Shown one piece after another: positions 51,590-59,718 of a stretch of 64,000 nt of DNA. The stretch comes from Klebsiella sp. WP3-W18-ESBL-02. Its GTDB lineage: Bacteria > Pseudomonadota > Gammaproteobacteria > Enterobacterales > Enterobacteriaceae. The position numbers and the translations under genes are program-made. Under the pieces are notes generated by a model. That model did no database searches. It had not been told where the DNA came from and saw only the letters and a list, made by a program, of their open reading frames with translations. The first letter of the stretch is position 1. The number at the start of each line of letters is the position of its first letter. The DNA lies in NCBI RefSeq assembly GCF_014168815.1, contig NZ_AP021972.1, forward strand, positions 2,914,001 through 2,978,000, given 5' to 3'.

Positions 51590-52975
51590 TCAGAAGGCTA
51601 CGGATTGCCGACAGGCCAGGGTTTGTAGTACCGACCGGGCCACCCGTTGAGCGTGGTCCGCAACCTGCGGTAGCCCCATCAACTCACCGAAATAGCCGCG
51701 CGCCGCCGGTCCGGCGACCCAGATGTGGTCGGCACGCCCCACGGCCAGGGATTGCGCATCGACAGCTATCCCCAATCCCAACGCATCCGCGCGAATCAGT
51801 CCTGCCTGCCGCAGCGCGGTGAAAAAAGGCTGGCCGTCGAGTAAATCGTGATGCGCAGGCCCGGTAGTCAGCACCAGATAATCCACCGCTTCCCGATGCT
51901 GACCGCCGCCGCGCAGCGCCAGATGAAGCGCCAGCGCCTCGTCATCGGCTTCCAGCGTCTGCAAACGCGCGGCCAGCGAGCGAAACGTTCCGTTGGCGCG
52001 TCGTGCCTCAATGGCCTGCGCAACCTGTGGCGCAATCCGGTAACGGTGCACGTCCCAGTAGCGCCGCAGGTGACGTAAGAACTGCCGTTTTTCTGCATCG
52101 CCCATCTGCTGCCAGAGGGTTTGTCCCTGTCCGCGCACCGCGTCCAGCACCGCCTGCCACGGCAGCCCCACCGCCGCTGCCCGGGCGATATCGACGCGAA
52201 TCTGGCGTAAACGCTGGCGCAGCGTTCCCGTCTGATAGTCGGCCTGCCATTTCTCGGCGGTCAGCGGCGCATTGGGCCGCGAGAGCAGCCCATGACGTGA
52301 AAACGCGACAATGTCACCGTGATGCCCCTGACGTTGTAGCGTCGCGACCGCGTCAGCCATGCTCAGCGCCGTTCCCATAATGGCGACCCGCGCGGTGGCG
52401 GGGATCGCCGACAGCGCCCCGTCGCGCCAGGGATCGGCAATTAAGCGCGGGTGCTGCGCCAGCGGCCGTGCAGCCTGAGGCAGTCGCGGCGGCGGATGGC
52501 TCACCGCCAGCACCAGGCCATCCGCGCGCAGGCGTTGGCCTTCAGCTGTGATAACGCAGCCATCCTGCCAGCCCACCGCGCGCTCCCGGACGTGAGTCAC
52601 ACGATCGCCATGGGCCCGCGCCGCCGCGGTAAACGCGTCCTGAACATAGCGACCAAACGCGCCGCGCTGCGGGTAAACGCTACCGTCCGCCAGCAGGGCC
52701 TGCGGGTCCTGAGGGAAATCACCGTGCCGCCGATACCAGCGATCGAACGCGCCATCGTCGTCACCGGCAAGCTGCATACGTGCGGCAGGCACGTTAATGC
52801 GGTGCGCCGGATCGGTGGCTGAATAGGCCACGCCGAATCCCAGACTCGGGCGCGGCTCCACGACGCTAATGCGCAGCGGGCTCGTCGCCTCGCGCAGCAG
52901 ATGAATCGCCACGGCCGTGCCGCTAAAGCCGCCGCCGACAATCACAATATGCGGGTCCTTCTCACGCTCGGGCAT
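51590..52975 (-). CDS. FAD/NAD(P)-binding oxidoreductase
   Basis: A protein of 461 residues with an N-terminal dinucleotide fingerprint, VIVGGGFSGTAVAIHLL (glycines 14-19), and a second nucleotide site around VAIMGTALSMADAVATL, as in the FAD-NAD(P)-binding (NAD_binding_9) family. The family includes putative reductases and hydroxylases with unknown partners. GAGGAGG precedes the ATG at 52975. It stands between two FMNH2-dependent monooxygenases. It might supply electrons or act on the same pathway, but it does not resemble the usual SsuE/NtaB flavin reductases. Confidence 0.82.
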   Translation of the reverse strand: MPEREKDPHIVIVGGGFSGTAVAIHLLREATSPLRISVVEPRPSLGFGVAYSATDPAHRINVPAARMQLAGDDDGAFDRWYRRHGDFPQDPQALLADGSVYPQRGAFGRYVQDAFTAAARAHGDRVTHVRERAVGWQDGCVITAEGQRLRADGLVLAVSHPPPRLPQAARPLAQHPRLIADPWRDGALSAIPATARVAIMGTALSMADAVATLQRQGHHGDIVAFSRHGLLSRPNAPLTAEKWQADYQTGTLRQRLRQIRVDIARAAAVGLPWQAVLDAVRGQGQTLWQQMGDAEKRQFLRHLRRYWDVHRYRIAPQVAQAIEARRANGTFRSLAARLQTLEADDEALALHLALRGGGQHREAVDYLVLTTGPAHHDLLDGQPFFTALRQAGLIRADALGLGIAVDAQSLAVGRADHIWVAGPAARGYFGELMGLPQVADHAQRVARSVLQTLACRQSVAF

Positions 52976-52985
52976 GGTTTCCTCC

Positions 52986-54158
52986 TCAGCTGGCGCTGGC
53001 GTGCTGAGTGGGGCGTTTGGCCCCGCCGATGGTTTCGCCAAACGGCCCGGTGTTCACCTGCCCCGTTGCCGAACGCGGCTGGCTGCTGGTGTTCAGCAGC
53101 GGCATCACCAGCTCGGCAAAGCGGTGCGCCTCTTCCAGATGCGGATAGCCGGAGAAAATAAAGTGGCTGATGCCCAGCGCCTGATACTCACGAATACGCT
53201 CCGCCACCTGCTGCGGATTGCCCACCAGCGCGGTCCCCGCGCCGCCGCGCACCAGCCCGACGCCCGCCCACAGATTGGGCGCAATGCGCAGGTTGTCGCG
53301 GCTGCCGTTATGCAGCGCGCTCATCCGCGCCTGCCCCGCTGAATCCATACGGGCGAAAATCTGCTGCGCTTGAGCGATGGTGTCGTCGTCAAGATGCGCA
53401 ATCAGCCTGTCTGCCGCCGCCCATGCCTCTTCTTCCGTCTCGCGCACAATCACATGCAGACGAATGCCATACTCAAGCTGACGACCTTTTTCTTGCGCCC
53501 GCGCCCGGACTACTGCCAACTTTTCCGCCACCTGCTGAGGCGGCTCGCCCCAGGTCAGGTAGGCATCGATGTGGTCAGCGGCAACGTCGATCGCCTGCGT
53601 CGACGAACCGCCAAAATAGAGCGGCGGCCCATTTTTCTGCGCCGCCGGGAACAGCACTTCTGCCCCTTCCACCTGAATATGCTGGCCGTGGTAATCCACT
53701 TTTTCGCCCGCCAGCAGTCGGCGATAAACCTCCAGGAATTCATGGGTGACTTCGTAACGCTCGGCGTGGCTGAGGAAAATGCCGTCGCCTTTGTTTTCGA
53801 CCGGATCGCCGCCCGTAACCACGTTAATCAGTAGCCGTCCTTCTGACAGGCGATCGAGGGTAGCCGCCATGCGCGCCGCCAGCGTCGGCGGTTGAAGCCC
53901 GGGACGTACCGCCACCAGATAGCGCAGGTTGCGGGTCATCGGTGCCAGCGCGGCGGCCACCAGCCAGGAATCTTCACAGCTTTTACCTGTCGGGATCAGC
54001 ACGCCGTAATAGCCAAGGCTGTCCGCCGCCAGCGCAACCTGCTGGAGATACGGTAAATCGACCGGCCGACCGCCTTCGGTAGTCCCCAGGTAGCGCCCGT
54101 CACCGTGGGTGGGTAAGAACCAGAAAACATTTATTTTCTCAGCGGCTTGTACTGTCAT
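52986..54158 (-). CDS. SsuD-type FMNH2-dependent alkanesulfonate monooxygenase
   Basis: A protein of 390 residues that follows E. coli SsuD closely: FWFLPTHGDGRYLGT, PTGKSCEDSWLVAAAL, VTGGDPVENKGDG, SGYPHLEEA near the end, and the catalytic-region RDNL and WAGVGLVRGGAGTALVG. SsuD cleaves the C-S bond of alkanesulfonates with FMNH2 and O2, giving sulfite and an aldehyde. It is the first gene of the operon, with a sigma-54-type promoter about 60 bases upstream. No ssuA, ssuB, ssuC or ssuE lies beside it, so it may be a second copy with another substrate range. Confidence 0.92.
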   Translation of the reverse strand: MTVQAAEKINVFWFLPTHGDGRYLGTTEGGRPVDLPYLQQVALAADSLGYYGVLIPTGKSCEDSWLVAAALAPMTRNLRYLVAVRPGLQPPTLAARMAATLDRLSEGRLLINVVTGGDPVENKGDGIFLSHAERYEVTHEFLEVYRRLLAGEKVDYHGQHIQVEGAEVLFPAAQKNGPPLYFGGSSTQAIDVAADHIDAYLTWGEPPQQVAEKLAVVRARAQEKGRQLEYGIRLHVIVRETEEEAWAAADRLIAHLDDDTIAQAQQIFARMDSAGQARMSALHNGSRDNLRIAPNLWAGVGLVRGGAGTALVGNPQQVAERIREYQALGISHFIFSGYPHLEEAHRFAELVMPLLNTSSQPRSATGQVNTGPFGETIGGAKRPTQHASAS

Positions 54159-54227
54159 TATCCATTTCCTTTATAACTATATTTGGTATTTATAGAAGGC
54201 ATTATCTTCGTCAGTTATAAAGACATT

Positions 54228-54243
54228 AGCGAAATGCGTGCCA
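54228..54243 (-). promoter_or_regulatory. Sigma-54 promoter of the monooxygenase operon
   Basis: On the minus strand TGGCACGCATTTCGCT matches TGGCACG-N4-TTGCW except one base, with GG and GC correctly spaced. Predicted start near 54217, leader of about 59 bases to the SsuD-type ATG. It points away from the divergent sigma-54 activator gene. Confidence 0.8.
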
Positions 54244-54270
54244 GTTTTTCGTTAAAATAAAAACGTTATT

Positions 54271-54283
54271 TATCATTGAATTA
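54271..54283. promoter_or_regulatory. IHF-like site between enhancer and promoter
   Basis: TATCATTGAATTA differs at one position from WATCAA-N4-TTR and lies in an AT-rich stretch between the sigma-54 promoter and the upstream palindrome. DNA bending by IHF is common in such promoters. Confidence 0.4.
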
Positions 54284-54307
54284 AACAGAAAGCCGTCGTT
54301 CGGTGCG

Positions 54308-54323
54308 TGTTGCAAATACAACA
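54308..54323. promoter_or_regulatory. Candidate enhancer site of the divergent regulator
   Basis: TGTTG-N6-CAACA, a perfect dyad of 16 bp, centred about 100 bases upstream of the predicted sigma-54 start. Fis-type helix-turn-helix activators often bind TGT/ACA dyads of this length. Confidence 0.5.
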
Positions 54324-54431
54324 GCGCAACGGCGAAAGCTGCTGCAATGGCGACAAACCGCCGCCTTCCCCCTCTGGTATCTTGCGTGGGCAACGGATAA
54401 CGTCGAGCCATTAATCCGCAGGAGATACACG

Positions 54432-56360
54432 ATGCTTAACGCCGAACTCACATTATCCGGACCCGCGCCGATCGACCCCGCGTCGCAGGCCTTCCAGAAG
54501 GTCCTTGCGCGCCTTGCGCCTACCGACGCGACGGTGCTGATTATCGGAGAAACCGGCACCGGCAAGGAGGTGGTGGCGCGCTACCTGCATCGCCATAGCC
54601 CGCGCGCCGGCGGGCCATTTTTAGCCGTCAACTGCGGCGCGCTGACCGAGTCGCTGGCGGAGTCGGAGCTGTTCGGCCACGAAAAAGGCGCATTCAGCGG
54701 CGCCACCCACACCCATCAGGGCTGGTTTGAGGCGGCAGAAGGCGGCACGCTGCTGCTTGATGAGATTGGTGAGCTCAGCCTCGCGCTGCAGGTGAAACTG
54801 CTGCGGGTGCTTCAGGAACGGGAAATTACCCGCGTCGGCTCTCATCGTCCCATCCGTATTAACGTGCGGGTGCTGGCGGCCACCCACGTCGATCTGGCGC
54901 AAGCGATTCAGGCGCGCCGTTTTCGTGAGGATTTGTTTTATCGTCTGAACATCGCCGCCGTCACGCTGCCGCCGTTGCGCCAGCGTCGGCAGGATATTCC
55001 GGTGCTGGCGCACCATTTCGTGCAGCTGTATGCCAGTCGTCTGGGGCGACCAACCCAGCGGCTTTCCGCCCAGGCGTTGGCGCGGCTGAGCGCTCATCCG
55101 TGGCCAGGCAACATCCGCGAGCTGGAAAACACGCTGCACAACGCGGTGCTGCTGAACCCGGAAAGCGAACTCGGCGCCGAACATCTGCGCTTAACGCCGG
55201 TTTCGCCCACGCAGCCGGGCGCACCGGAGGAGAGCGATGAACTGGCCGCCTTTATGCGTCGTCAGTTGGACAGCCACAGCGGCGCGCTGTACGACCGCCT
55301 GCTGCAGGCGATGATCCACGCCGCCATGGACCGAAGCGACCATAACCAAAGCCAGGCCGCTCAGCTTCTGGGTATCAGCCGCCATACGCTGCGCACGCAT
55401 CTGGCACATTTGGGCGTGATTAAACAGCGGAGGAAAGCCGGGGTGCTGCCGCCTCCTGCGCCACGCGAACGCGAACTGCGTATCGGCTATCAGCGTTTTG
55501 GCAACCTGGGCGTGCTGAAGGCACGTCAGCTGCTTGAACAAAACTTCGCCGAACTGGGGGTTAACGTGATGTGGAGCGAATACCCGGCAGGCCCACAGCT
55601 GTTACAGGCCTTAAGTCACAACGAAATTGATTTTGGCACCACCGGTGAAGCCCCGCCGATTTTCGCCCAGGCGAAGGACAACGCGCTGCTGTACGTTGCC
55701 TGGGAGCCGCCAGCGCCTAGGAGCGTGGCGATGGTCGTGCCCAACGCGAGCGATATCCGCACGCTTGAGCAGCTCCGGGGAAAACGGATTGCGTTGAATA
55801 AGGGATCGAACGTGCACTGGCTGTTGGTACAGATTCTGAAGGAAGCCGGGTTGGGGCTTGAAGATGTGAAAGTGGTTTACGCGCCGCCGAAATACCCGCT
55901 GACCGCCAGCGACGTGTTGTCAGCCGACGCCTGGATGATGTGGGACCCGCTGCTGAGCACCGCCGAGCGCAGCGGTACGCTGCGTGTCCTGGCCACGGGC
56001 GAAGGCCGCGTCAACAATCATCAGTTTTACATCACCCGCCGCCAGTACGCTCAACAAAACGAGGATATTATTGCCGGGGTGGTGGCCGCGCTGGTCAAAA
56101 CTGGCAAATATATCGATCGTCACCGCCAGGAGGCCGCGCAGCTGCTGGCCGGGGAGTTGGGGCTGGATACCGGGTCTCTGGCCTGCGCGCTGGCAAGGCG
56201 CAGCCATCAGACCCGGGAAATGGACATGCAGGCCATTCGCGCGCAGCAAACCATCGCCGATCGCTTCTACGCGCTTGGCCTGCTGAGCAGGCCGGTCGCG
56301 GTCAGAGAGGCGATGTGGTACGCCAAAGAGCGGTTAATTGAGCCGTGGGCCGCCGCTTAG
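54432..56360 (+). CDS. Sigma-54 enhancer-binding regulator fused to an SsuA-like sulfonate-binding domain
   Basis: A protein of 642 residues. Residues 5-255 form a sigma-54 AAA+ domain: Walker A GETGTGKE (39-46), GAFSGA loop (86-91), Walker B LLLDE (107-111), arginine region FREDLFYRLN (164-173). Residues 303-330 are a Fis-type helix-turn-helix. Residues 347-640 resemble SsuA/TauA-type sulfonate-binding proteins: FGTTGEAPPIFAQAKD, IALNKGSNVHWLL and VNNHQFYI. There is no signal peptide, and the domain follows a DNA-binding domain, so it must face the cytosol. I infer that it senses a sulfonate and controls the divergent monooxygenase operon. The usual N-terminal sensor is missing. CAGGAG supports the ATG at 54432. 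Confidence 0.9.
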   Translation: MLNAELTLSGPAPIDPASQAFQKVLARLAPTDATVLIIGETGTGKEVVARYLHRHSPRAGGPFLAVNCGALTESLAESELFGHEKGAFSGATHTHQGWFEAAEGGTLLLDEIGELSLALQVKLLRVLQEREITRVGSHRPIRINVRVLAATHVDLAQAIQARRFREDLFYRLNIAAVTLPPLRQRRQDIPVLAHHFVQLYASRLGRPTQRLSAQALARLSAHPWPGNIRELENTLHNAVLLNPESELGAEHLRLTPVSPTQPGAPEESDELAAFMRRQLDSHSGALYDRLLQAMIHAAMDRSDHNQSQAAQLLGISRHTLRTHLAHLGVIKQRRKAGVLPPPAPRERELRIGYQRFGNLGVLKARQLLEQNFAELGVNVMWSEYPAGPQLLQALSHNEIDFGTTGEAPPIFAQAKDNALLYVAWEPPAPRSVAMVVPNASDIRTLEQLRGKRIALNKGSNVHWLLVQILKEAGLGLEDVKVVYAPPKYPLTASDVLSADAWMMWDPLLSTAERSGTLRVLATGEGRVNNHQFYITRRQYAQQNEDIIAGVVAALVKTGKYIDRHRQEAAQLLAGELGLDTGSLACALARRSHQTREMDMQAIRAQQTIADRFYALGLLSRPVAVREAMWYAKERLIEPWAAA

Positions 56361-56635
56361 TGCTGCTTAAAGGTCGCAATAGGCTTCGGCGCAATACCGA
56401 AGTCTTCCTTCAACTGCTGCTTGCTTTTCATCACCATCTGGCCGTTGGTATCAATGGTCATGTGCTGGGCATCGCTGTTGTTGCGCGACTGCCACAGCAT
56501 CACCAACTGCAGGCAGTTTTCTTTTTGCTCTGCGGTCAGCGCCACGCCGTCGGGCCATTTACCCAGCTCCACCGCGGTGGCTAAACGCTGGTAAATTTCC
56601 GGCGTCATATTGTCGATCATTTGCTCAATACTCAT
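56357..56635 (-). CDS. yeaC: YeaC, DUF1315 protein
   Basis: A protein of 92 residues of unknown function. The conserved core is MTPEIYQRLATAVELGKWPDGVALT and the MVMKSKQQLKEDFGI tail. It lies 43 bases after msrB on the same strand, as in E. coli. The ATG at 56635 follows a purine-rich GGAGAGGGGG. Its stop overlaps the end of the sulfur regulator gene by four bases. Confidence 0.9.
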   Translation of the reverse strand: MSIEQMIDNMTPEIYQRLATAVELGKWPDGVALTAEQKENCLQLVMLWQSRNNSDAQHMTIDTNGQMVMKSKQQLKEDFGIAPKPIATFKQH

Positions 56636-56678
56636 GTTCAGCCCCCTCTCCTGTGGAATAATTTGCTGAATCGTTTCT

Positions 56679-57092
56679 TCACCCTTTGATTGCGTCGCCA
56701 TTTTCGTCATCCGTGAAGCTAAGCGATGCGGAATTGACGCAAAAACGTTCACCCGTTGGCTGCGGACCGTCGGGAAACACGTGCCCCAAATGCGCGTCAC
56801 AATTTCCGCAACGAATTTCAGTGCGTTGCATACCGTGGGAGTAATCGTTGAGATAACGAATGGCCGTATCGCTAACCGGCTCATAAAAGCTCGGCCAGCC
56901 GCATCCGGAATCGTACTTACTTTGGGAGTGGAAAAGCGGCGCATCGCACACCAGACAGTGGTAAATCCCATCACGCTTGTTGTGCAATAAACGCCCGGTA
57001 AACGGCGGCTCTGTGCCATGTTTCTGCGTGACATAGAACTGCATTTCACTCAGGGTATTTTTCAGTTCTTCTGGGGTGGGTTTGTTCACCAT
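56679..57092 (-). CDS. msrB: Peptide-methionine (R)-S-oxide reductase MsrB
   Basis: The protein has 137 residues, the E. coli length. Two CxxC pairs (CLVCDAP and CGNCDAH) bind zinc. The catalytic Cys lies in GERFCVNSASL. It repairs methionine R-sulfoxide in proteins. A GTG three codons earlier is possible. The ATG matches the family length. It diverges from gapA. Confidence 0.95.
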   Translation of the reverse strand: MVNKPTPEELKNTLSEMQFYVTQKHGTEPPFTGRLLHNKRDGIYHCLVCDAPLFHSQSKYDSGCGWPSFYEPVSDTAIRYLNDYSHGMQRTEIRCGNCDAHLGHVFPDGPQPTGERFCVNSASLSFTDDENGDAIKG

Positions 57093-57205
57093 TTTGCTCA
57101 CATCTCGCTATGAAAAATACATTTGCCAGTCGATTCTAACAAAACATTAACAATGAAGCGTGAACTTTTGTTCTAAACTTAATCGGCGTAAAAAAGCTGC
57201 CGGGT

Positions 57206-57227
57206 AATTGTGACGCCAATCACATTT
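57206..57227 (+). promoter_or_regulatory. CRP site upstream of gapA
   Basis: TGTGA-CGCCAA-TCACA (57209-57224) is a perfect CRP consensus. A TTTAAAAT -10-like element follows about 30 bases later, giving a class II arrangement with the site near -40. E. coli gapA also has a CRP-dependent upstream promoter. Confidence 0.8.
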
Positions 57228-57360
57228 TTATCTCCAGTGCCCTTTAAAATTCCCGGCGCCGCCCCCACGTGGTTTCAAGCTCAAAGGGAGAGTGAGGCAG
57301 GTTAGTCGTGCAAAGCTTAGGCAGCAGATTGATTTGTCGCAATGATTGACACGATTCCGC

Positions 57361-57388
57361 TTGACGCTGCGTAAGGTTTTTGTAATTT
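57361..57388 (+). promoter_or_regulatory. Proximal gapA promoter
   Basis: TTGACG (57361-57366), 16 bases, TAATTT (57383-57388), preceded by TG. This stretch is nearly the same as the main E. coli gapA promoter. The predicted start near 57395 leaves a short leader to the ATG. No gene is seen in 57093-57431. Confidence 0.7.
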
Positions 57389-57431
57389 TACAGGCAACCT
57401 TTTATTCACTAACAAATAGCTGGTGGAATAT

Positions 57432-58427
<996 letters not shown>

Positions 58428-58449
58428 GTTTGAGATGAGAACCTGATCC

Positions 58450-58477
58450 AAAAAGGCGACTTCGGTCGCCTTTTTTT
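58450..58477 (+). terminator. Terminator of gapA
   Basis: AAAAAGGCGAC and GTCGCCTTTTT closed by a TTCG tetraloop, then further T. A strong intrinsic terminator. yeaD follows with its ATG 34 bases later. Confidence 0.93.
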
Positions 58478-58511
58478 ATGGCTAAAAGTTATCAACACCA
58501 AGGATTGCATC

Positions 58512-59396
58512 ATGATTAACAAAATTTTCGCTCTCCCGGTTATCGAACAGCTTACCCCTGTCCTCTCCCGTCGCCAGCTCGACGAGCTGGAACTGATTGT
58601 CGTAGACCATCCCAAAGTAAAAGCCTCAGTGGCCTTCCAGGGTGCACATCTGCTTTCCTGGAAGCCAGAGGGGGAACAAGAAGTGCTGTGGCTAAGCGCC
58701 AATACCCCGTTTAAAGACGGCGTTGCCATCCGCGGCGGCGTGCCCATTTGCTGGCCGTGGTTTGGCCCAGCCGCGCAGCAGGGTTTCCCGGCGCACGGTT
58801 TTGCCCGTAACCTGCCGTGGGCGCTGAAGGCGCATAATGAAGACGATAATGGCGTGGTCTTAACCTTCGAGCTCAAAAGCAGCGATGCCACCCGCCAGTA
58901 CTGGCCGCACGAGTTCTCTCTGCTCGCGCGCTTCAAGCTGGGTAAAACCTGCGAGATGGAGCTGGAAGCCCACGGTGAATTCGAAACCACGACCGCACTG
59001 CATACCTATTTCAACGTCGGCGACATTCATGCCGTGAAAGTGAGTGGTCTGGGCGATCGCTATATTGATAAAGTGCTGAATGCGCAAATCGGTGAGCTGA
59101 GCGACGGTGTACAGACCTTCCCGGATCGAACCGACCGCGTTTACCTGAACCCGGAAGCATGCAGCGTGATCCACGACGCCTCGCTGAAGCGTACTATCGA
59201 CGTGATTCATCATCACCATGTGAACGTTGTCGGCTGGAACCCTGGCCCGGCCCTGTCCGTTAGCATGGGTGATATGCCGGATGACGGCTATAAAACCTTC
59301 GTTTGCGTAGAAACCGCCTGCGCCAGCGCAACGCAGAAAGCCACCGAAGAAAAACCGGCGCGCCTTGCGCAAACCATTCGCGTCCTCAACCGCTAA
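58512..59396 (+). CDS. yeaD: Glucose-6-phosphate 1-epimerase YeaD
   Basis: The protein has 294 residues, the E. coli length. It is an aldose-epimerase-like fold that interconverts anomers of hexose 6-phosphates. Conserved pieces are GGVPICWPWFGP, AHGFARNLPW, ALHTYFNVGD and VVGWNPG. It follows gapA as in E. coli. yeaE, next in E. coli, is replaced here by the autotransporter. Confidence 0.95.
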   Translation: MINKIFALPVIEQLTPVLSRRQLDELELIVVDHPKVKASVAFQGAHLLSWKPEGEQEVLWLSANTPFKDGVAIRGGVPICWPWFGPAAQQGFPAHGFARNLPWALKAHNEDDNGVVLTFELKSSDATRQYWPHEFSLLARFKLGKTCEMELEAHGEFETTTALHTYFNVGDIHAVKVSGLGDRYIDKVLNAQIGELSDGVQTFPDRTDRVYLNPEACSVIHDASLKRTIDVIHHHHVNVVGWNPGPALSVSMGDMPDDGYKTFVCVETACASATQKATEEKPARLAQTIRVLNR

Positions 59397-59408
59397 TTCC
59401 CTCCTCCT

Positions 59409-59439
59409 GGCCGGGCCTATCCTATTGCCCGGCCTTTTT
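59409..59439 (+). terminator. Terminator of yeaD
   Basis: GGCCGGGC (59409-59416) and GCCCGGCC (59427-59434) with a ten-base loop, then TTTTT. Confidence 0.92.
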
Positions 59440-59476
59440 CTCTACGGCACATCAACAAAGCGCATTTATTCAAAAT

Positions 59477-59492
59477 AAGTTACCGGTAACAT
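59477..59492. promoter_or_regulatory. GntR-type operator-like palindrome upstream of the autotransporter
   Basis: AAGTTACCGGTAACAT contains the perfect dyad GTTACCGGTAAC and differs at one base from ATGTTA-N4-TAACAT, the pattern described for gluconate repressor GntR/IdnR sites in E. coli. It lies 227 bases upstream of the autotransporter start. The rest of 59440-59718 is AT-rich, with a CACTA/TAGTG repeat near 59570 and no gene. Confidence 0.5.
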
Positions 59493-59718
59493 TGAATAGA
59501 TCAATCTTCTAAGCAAGATCCTAAATCGGCACAAAAATCGGTGATAGTCTGAATCGATAAAAACAACTCACTAGCTAATAGTGAATGAATACCATTTTTA
59601 TCTATTTAAATCCCTCCTCGCCTCCCTTATCAACTCTATTGCGCAAACCATGACGCCATAAAGGCCTCACCTGCGCAAAGCGTATATGTGCCGATTCAGT
59701 TTTTAGCAGAGGATTACC

